Assembly: GCF_008705135.1 (NCBI RefSeq)
Contig: NZ_CP023694.1
Coordinates: forward strand, 1,116,001-1,180,000
Reading direction: 5' to 3'
Source: Streptomyces coeruleorubidus
Lineage (GTDB): Bacteria; Actinomycetota; Actinomycetes; Streptomycetales; Streptomycetaceae
DNA length: 64,000 nt
Shown here: positions 59,562 through 64,000 of the stretch, in pieces
How the letters are laid out: the number at the start of each line of letters is the position of its first letter
Position numbering within the stretch: position 1 is the stretch's first letter
Position numbers and translations under genes: made by a program
The notes under the pieces: model-generated
Told to the model about the DNA's origin: nothing
What the model saw: only the letters and a program-made list of their open reading frames with translations
Databases searched by the model: none

Positions 59562-62500
59562 CACTTGACCTCCGTCAGAATCAGGGTGTCCGCGGCCCGG
59601 GGCGACAGCAGTGCGAGCTGGGCCGGGCGGATGCCGCGGAAGACGTACACCGACCGGCCCTCGGGCAGGCGCCGGGTGTCGGTGATGTCGGGGTTGAGGC
59701 GCAGGAGTTCGGCCAGCGGCAGGCCGTACCGGGCGCAGATCTCCGAGAGCGTCTCGCCGTTGCCGGCGCGGACGGTGTGGGTCTTCTCGTCGTACGTCGC
59801 CGGGTGCGCGGGGACGGTCGCCCTGGGCGGGCCGGGCCGGGTGAGCAGCTCGGTGAGCTCCTCCGGGGTGGCGGAGGCGGGCACGCCGGTGAAGACGTCG
59901 ACGTCCATGTAGTCGACGCCGGGCACGGTGTGGGCGGTGGCCAGCACCTCGGAGAGGCGGGCGGGGCGGCCCAGCTCCCGGCCCTCGAAGCCGAGCCGGT
60001 TCAGCAGGGCCTGCCGCAGGCGCGGTTCGACGATCTGCCAGGCGTGATCCGGGGCCACCTTCACCTTGGCGGCGATCAGCAGCAGGACCAACTCCCGGCC
60101 GTCCACGCGGACCGGGAGGTTCACGTCGCCGTACTCGGTGAGGGCGCCGCGCAGCGCGCGCAGGGTGTCGGAGTCCGGCGCGATGGGCACGTCGTCGGTG
60201 CCCGCGACCGTCACGTGCAGCACGCGCCGCCGTCCGTCGAAGAGTTCGCGCGCGGCGGCCCGGCCGATGCCGGCCCGGGAGCGGGCGAAGTCCTCGTAGT
60301 CGGACTCGGAGACCAGCCGGTCCAGGGCCGAGACGGCCAGCGGGACGGTACGGCGGGTCAGGCCCGGGCCGTCGGCGTCCGCGCCGCCGGTGGCGGGGCG
60401 CGGGTTGGTGACCGCGGTGACGCCGAGGGGCCGGGTGAGCGGCTGGGTGACGCGGCCCGCCGGGACGTTCGCGGCCTTGCCGGTGCCGAAGCGGTAGCGG
60501 GCGCGGACGTTCTCGTGTCCGGAGGGCAGCCGGGCGCCGTGCACGCCGTCACCGAAGGTCACGGTGGTGCGGCCGTCGGCCGTGGATCCGGTGATGTAGA
60601 CCCGCTCGGTCGGGCCGCGTCCGGCGAGGCTGTCGACCTCGTGCCACAGCACGCCGTCGACCCGGATCTCCAGCACCGGCGTGGCGCCGAGGGGGTTGTC
60701 GTCGGCGAGCCAGGTCAGCGGGGACTGCCAGAGGGCGAAGGTCTGGTTGACGCGGTCCGAGTCGCCGCTGCCGATGGCCTCCTCGCGGCTCTCGCCGTGG
60801 GTGGCCTCGACGACGTTGCCGAGGACGCGGACCGTCTCGCGGCGGTAGCGGTGGGCGAGGTCGGCGGTGAGGGTGAGCCGGGTGTGGACGTGGTCGCCGG
60901 GGATCCGGGGGTCCGCGGCGGGGCCGGCGGCGGCGATCGTGACGACCTCCGTGGCCCGTACCCCGGCCGTGCCGGGGATGTCGCTGCGCTCGCCCTCGAC
61001 GATGAGCGTGCGGCCCGGCCTGAGGCCCTCGTACAGCTCGGCGAGTTCGATCTCGTTTCCGTGCACGTCCTCGCCGAGCGGTTCGTCGGCGAGGCGCAGC
61101 GGCTCGCCCGCCGCGTGCACGGTGGTGTCGCGGATGTGCGACAGGAGCACGTCGAACTCGTCCAGCCAGGCGTCGGCGAGGGTGAGTTCGGTGCCGCGGC
61201 CGGTGATGCCGTAGTTGGTGTACGCGGCCGTGCGCACGGCCTTCACCTGGGTGGTGACGAACGCCAGCTTCGGATCACCGGGGACGCCCTTGTCGGCGCC
61301 CTTGGCGGGCCGCTGGATCGCCACCCAGCTCCCGCCGGTGATGCCCTCGTGCACGGTGTCGAGCTGGAGCGTGCTGCGGTTGACCTGCTCCGGCTTGGTG
61401 GCGATGACGATCTCGACGTTGGGTTCGGCCGTGCCCACCGTGTACTTGAGGCTGACCTCGTGCTCGCCGTGCGTGAACTGCTCGGCGGCGCCCGGCCGCA
61501 GGGCGATCTGCTCGGACGTGCCGTTGTGGACGCCGACGTGGACCAGGCCCTCGTCGTCGGGCCGCGACACGAACAGGGTGCGCTCGGGCAGGCCGGAGTG
61601 GAGGCGGGCCGTGACGCCGGGTTCCTGGGAGTCGGCGGGCCGCCGGTTGAGCCAGCTCAGGTCGCGGTCCTGGCCGGAGCGCACGGACAGCTCGACCTGG
61701 CCGGGACCGAGCGTGAAGGTGACCGGCTGGGTGACGGGCAGGTTCTCCGCGCGCTGGTCGGAGCTGCTGCCCTCGACGTACTGGAACTCGGCCCGGACCG
61801 GGGCCTTGCCCGCCGTGTCGTAGACGACGCGCATGGTCGCCAGCACCGCTCCGGTCAGCGGCCAGTCGGCGGTGCGGATGACCCGGCCGCGGTCGTCCTG
61901 GACCGGCTTGAGCGGGGCCGTGGCGCCGAAGGGGGCCGCGGTGACGCGCAGGGCGAGCAGCTCGCGCAGGAGCTGCGGGGCGCCGGGGGCGGCGGCCGTG
62001 CGCCAGGCCGAGTAGAGGCTGCCGAGGCCCGGGTTGAGGGCGGAGAGGAGCCGGGCGGCGTCGGTACCGGGGAGCTGACGGACGCCGGTGGTGCCCCGGT
62101 TGGCGGTGGAGCGCAGGGCGGGAAGTATGGCGCCCAGAGCATCCCAAGCGGCGGCGCGCGAGTCGCCCCCCAGGGGCGCGGGGAACTGCGCGCCCAGCCC
62201 AGACGGCGCCGCAGACGGCCGACCACCCATCGAGGCACCCACCTCATCCGCCTGCGCAGGCGCCAACTCCAGTGCCCGCTCCGCGAGTTCCGCCAACACC
62301 GCCTCCAACTGCTCGAACCACTCCGCCACGTCCTCATACGGCTCGGCCAGCACCTGCGCCTCACCGAGACGGGCGAGAGGTTCCGCGAGACGGGCCGCGA
62401 GCCGCTCGGGGGTCTTGACGTCCTCCAGGTCGGCCCGCAGCGGGGCGAGGACCTGGTCCTCGAAGTCCTCGATGAGCCGACTGACCGGACGCGGGTTGGG

Positions 62501-63382
62501 CACCTCCGGGGTCGGCGGCTCCTCCCCCGGCTCCCCCGGCTGCACCGGCGGAGCCGTCCAGCGCCGCACCTCGTCGACGAGTTCTTTCAAACTCGGCGGC
62601 GCCGACTGCGGCAGGGAGATCGCCGTGACGTCGTCGTCCCGGTCGACGCGCGTGTCCGCCACCGGCACCAGCTTGCGCTCGCCGCCGGCGCCTTCCCCGA
62701 AGACGAACAGCAACTGGTCGCCGGTCCGCAGGGAGTGCGCGGTGCCCTCGACGAACAGTTCGGAGCGCTTCTCGAGATCCCGCGGGGTGACGAGCGAGGG
62801 ACGGCGGCGCCGGACCTTGAGTTCGTTGAAGTCCCAGCGGGCCGTCAGGTCCCGGCTGGTCTCGAAGGTCATCGACTCCTCGTCGGCGGACGCGGGCACG
62901 CTGTGGCTGCGCGCACCGCGCGGGATCAGCACGTTCTGGGCCTCGGCGCGCGGGTCGCGTTCGAGGGTGTACGCCACGTGCGTGGCGGCGGCGACGCCGG
63001 GGCGCGGCCGGTGTCCGACGAGCCGGCCGAGCAGCACCAGGGAGCGGTGCTCGTTGGCGGTGCGGACGTAGGCCTCGTCGGCGATGCGCTCGGAGTGGAA
63101 GGTGAGCAGGTCGCCGAGGACGGCGGTGGCGTCGAGCAGGCCGATCGCCGGATCGTCCGGGGTGCGGACGGTGAGCCGGTTCAGGGCCGGGTAGGCGGGT
63201 GAGGCGAGCCGGTCGAGCAGGGCGGCCAGGAAGGAGCCGTACTCCCCGACACGGTAGTCCAGCGCGGTGCGGCCGGGCGGGTTGTGCAACGGGGACGGCG
63301 CGAGGCGCTCGTCGTGGCCGCCGCGGCAGGCGCCGCCGCAGCCGCACTCGTCGGTCGCGGGGACCGGGTGCGTGTCCGTCAT
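59561..63382 (-). CDS. Large eCIS baseplate assembly protein (TIGR02243-like) ending in a LysM-type module
   Basis: A 1273-residue protein of the putative phage baseplate assembly family. The N-terminus has a Cys/Gly cluster (CGCGGACRGG) and then YGSFLAALLDRLASPAYPAL, NRLTVRTPDDPAIGLLDATA and LTFHSERIADEAYVRTANEH, the hallmark start. The middle is beta-rich. The late part, GRAAARELFDGRRRVLHVTV, VTAVTNPRPATGGADADGPG and LRQALLNRLGFEGRELGRPA, is gpJ-like. The last 60 residues or so contain HTVRAGNGETLSEICARYGL, PLAELLRLNPDITDTRRLP, a LysM pattern. The ATG at 63382 overlaps the upstream stop (ATGA). Confidence 0.88.
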   Translation of the reverse strand: MTDTHPVPATDECGCGGACRGGHDERLAPSPLHNPPGRTALDYRVGEYGSFLAALLDRLASPAYPALNRLTVRTPDDPAIGLLDATAVLGDLLTFHSERIADEAYVRTANEHRSLVLLGRLVGHRPRPGVAAATHVAYTLERDPRAEAQNVLIPRGARSHSVPASADEESMTFETSRDLTARWDFNELKVRRRRPSLVTPRDLEKRSELFVEGTAHSLRTGDQLLFVFGEGAGGERKLVPVADTRVDRDDDVTAISLPQSAPPSLKELVDEVRRWTAPPVQPGEPGEEPPTPEVPNPRPVSRLIEDFEDQVLAPLRADLEDVKTPERLAARLAEPLARLGEAQVLAEPYEDVAEWFEQLEAVLAELAERALELAPAQADEVGASMGGRPSAAPSGLGAQFPAPLGGDSRAAAWDALGAILPALRSTANRGTTGVRQLPGTDAARLLSALNPGLGSLYSAWRTAAAPGAPQLLRELLALRVTAAPFGATAPLKPVQDDRGRVIRTADWPLTGAVLATMRVVYDTAGKAPVRAEFQYVEGSSSDQRAENLPVTQPVTFTLGPGQVELSVRSGQDRDLSWLNRRPADSQEPGVTARLHSGLPERTLFVSRPDDEGLVHVGVHNGTSEQIALRPGAAEQFTHGEHEVSLKYTVGTAEPNVEIVIATKPEQVNRSTLQLDTVHEGITGGSWVAIQRPAKGADKGVPGDPKLAFVTTQVKAVRTAAYTNYGITGRGTELTLADAWLDEFDVLLSHIRDTTVHAAGEPLRLADEPLGEDVHGNEIELAELYEGLRPGRTLIVEGERSDIPGTAGVRATEVVTIAAAGPAADPRIPGDHVHTRLTLTADLAHRYRRETVRVLGNVVEATHGESREEAIGSGDSDRVNQTFALWQSPLTWLADDNPLGATPVLEIRVDGVLWHEVDSLAGRGPTERVYITGSTADGRTTVTFGDGVHGARLPSGHENVRARYRFGTGKAANVPAGRVTQPLTRPLGVTAVTNPRPATGGADADGPGLTRRTVPLAVSALDRLVSESDYEDFARSRAGIGRAAARELFDGRRRVLHVTVAGTDDVPIAPDSDTLRALRGALTEYGDVNLPVRVDGRELVLLLIAAKVKVAPDHAWQIVEPRLRQALLNRLGFEGRELGRPARLSEVLATAHTVPGVDYMDVDVFTGVPASATPEELTELLTRPGPPRATVPAHPATYDEKTHTVRAGNGETLSEICARYGLPLAELLRLNPDITDTRRLPEGRSVYVFRGIRPAQLALLSPRAADTLILTEVK

Positions 63383-64000
63383 CGGGCACCTCCCAGGGAT
63401 ATCGCCAGCAGGCCGTTCTCCGGCCGGTCCGGGTCGTTGTCGCACGTGGCGATCTCCAGCGGGCCGAGCCGCAGCACGCCGTCCTCCCTTTCTCCTCGGT
63501 CCTGTCCGTGCAGCCGTCGCAGCCGGGTGACCTCGACGCTCGCCACTCCTGAGACGGCCGCGGCGACGGCGACCAGGCGGCTGAGCCGGACCGGTTCGCC
63601 GAAGGTGAGCGCGTCCGGGTGGAAGAAGCCGAGCCGTCCGCCCGGCAGCCGTCCGCTGCCGAGCACGCGGTACAGCTCGGCAAGGATCTGCCCGTGCTGG
63701 TGGCCCGGCTCGGCGCACACGGTGAGCGCGATGTCGAGCGGCACCAGGCGGGCGGGGCCCACGACGAGGTCGTGGCCGATGCGCCGGTACGTCTCCAGCG
63801 CCTGGGCGACCGAGTCGAGCAGCTCCCGCGACGGGGCCGCGGTGCCGTACGCGTCGATCGCGATGTGCGCCTCCTGGACGCTGCCGGTCCAGCGGAGTGC
63901 GGCCGCCGCTCGCTGCACGCCCGGCAGTTCACCCGCGAGGGCCGCGTAGTCCTCGGCGGTCACGGCGCGCAGCCGGGTGCGGCGCAGGTCGAGCGGGGCC
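63379..64000 (-). CDS. eCIS baseplate assembly protein, C-terminal part (cut by window edge)
   Basis: About 206 C-terminal residues are present. They begin LRRTRLRAVTAEDYAALAGE and LPGVQRAAAALRWTGSVQEA, the phage gpJ (Mu gp47)-type end where VTAEDY precedes the last domain, and include PLDIALTVCAEPGHQHGQIL and RLGFFHPDALTFGEPVRLSR. The gene continues beyond the window's right edge, so no start can be given. Its stop overlaps the start of the large baseplate gene. A second baseplate protein followed directly by the TIGR02243-like protein is usual in eCIS clusters. Confidence 0.82.
   Translation of the reverse strand, partial: APLDLRRTRLRAVTAEDYAALAGELPGVQRAAAALRWTGSVQEAHIAIDAYGTAAPSRELLDSVAQALETYRRIGHDLVVGPARLVPLDIALTVCAEPGHQHGQILAELYRVLGSGRLPGGRLGFFHPDALTFGEPVRLSRLVAVAAAVSGVASVEVTRLRRLHGQDRGEREDGVLRLGPLEIATCDNDPDRPENGLLAISLGGAR

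Noticed and set aside
58883..63202. A very long plus-strand open frame (over 1400 codons) opposite the baseplate genes
   Set aside because: It is antisense to the well-supported baseplate and tail proteins. Its composition is that of a shadow frame in high-GC DNA and no domain is recognisable.

Overview
The window is chromosomal DNA from a high-GC actinomycete, almost certainly a Streptomyces. The evidence is very high third-position GC, GTG/TTG starts, ATGA and GTGA stop/start overlaps, leaderless genes with a TANNNT box 12-14 nt before the start, and many families typical of the genus (DUF6421, DUF5134, DUF6214, DUF5997, LVIVD-repeat, FUSC, secreted polysaccharide lyases, a phage-tail-like injection system). 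I see no rRNA, tRNA, CRISPR array or intact insertion sequence.

Positions 1-16,000 hold housekeeping and accessory metabolism: a threonine aldolase/SDR/DUF6421 operon on the minus strand, a glycerophosphodiester phosphodiesterase, two GNAT and two VOC proteins, a FUSC/MarR operon with an excellent palindromic operator, a DUF5134/M56 metallopeptidase pair, PAP2 and HAD phosphatases, an autoregulated TetR gene, and a divergent LVIVD-repeat/DUF305 pair. Positions 15,990-18,569 hold a ferredoxin-NADP reductase and a deletion scar that joins an ArsR regulator to a beheaded Old Yellow Enzyme. Positions 18,604-23,342 are a plant-biomass cluster (CBM2 esterase, GH62 arabinofuranosidase, PL1 and PL3 pectate lyases) with LacI/CebR-type operators. 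Positions 23,418-36,500 hold PaaX/AidB, a HEAT-repeat protein, a roughly 750-bp 24-bp minisatellite, an Rv1733c-type membrane protein, a BNR-repeat protein, uracil-DNA glycosylase coupled to a sugar kinase, a sirohydrochlorin-chelatase-like protein, a lactonase with a DasR-like box in its promoter, and a second FUSC transporter.

Positions 36,500-42,860 are a decay zone. Relics of a ricin-type lectin domain, an MFS transporter (two pieces), an alpha/beta-hydrolase, a LacI regulator and a FUSC transporter lie among intact small genes (thioesterase/TetR, a lipoprotein, an I36 inhibitor, an ArsR/DUF5937 regulator, an Lrp/AsnC regulator). The FUSC relic next to the Lrp/AsnC gene resembles the intact FUSC gene 6 kb away. 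Both loci carry the same CCAATGG-centred palindrome, in helically phased multiple copies at the intact gene, which suggests an Lrp-controlled transporter that was duplicated and partly lost.

Positions 43,385-49,264 hold a HAD phosphatase, a large secreted GH127-type beta-L-arabinofuranosidase with an inserted LamG domain, a DUF4142 protein, and a divergent pair of an HTH-less LysR-like protein and DUF5997. Positions 49,460-54,860 are a compact D-glucarate operon: lipoprotein binding protein, two permeases, 5-dehydro-4-deoxyglucarate dehydratase and glucarate dehydratase. No ATPase is present, so a shared MsiK-like ATPase is inferred. Positions 54,905-64,000, on the minus strand and open at the right edge, are the distal part of an extracellular contractile injection system operon: two baseplate assembly proteins, a tail-protein/beta-helix protein, a DUF6519 protein and a signal-less PGRP-type amidase, mostly joined by overlapping stop/start codons.
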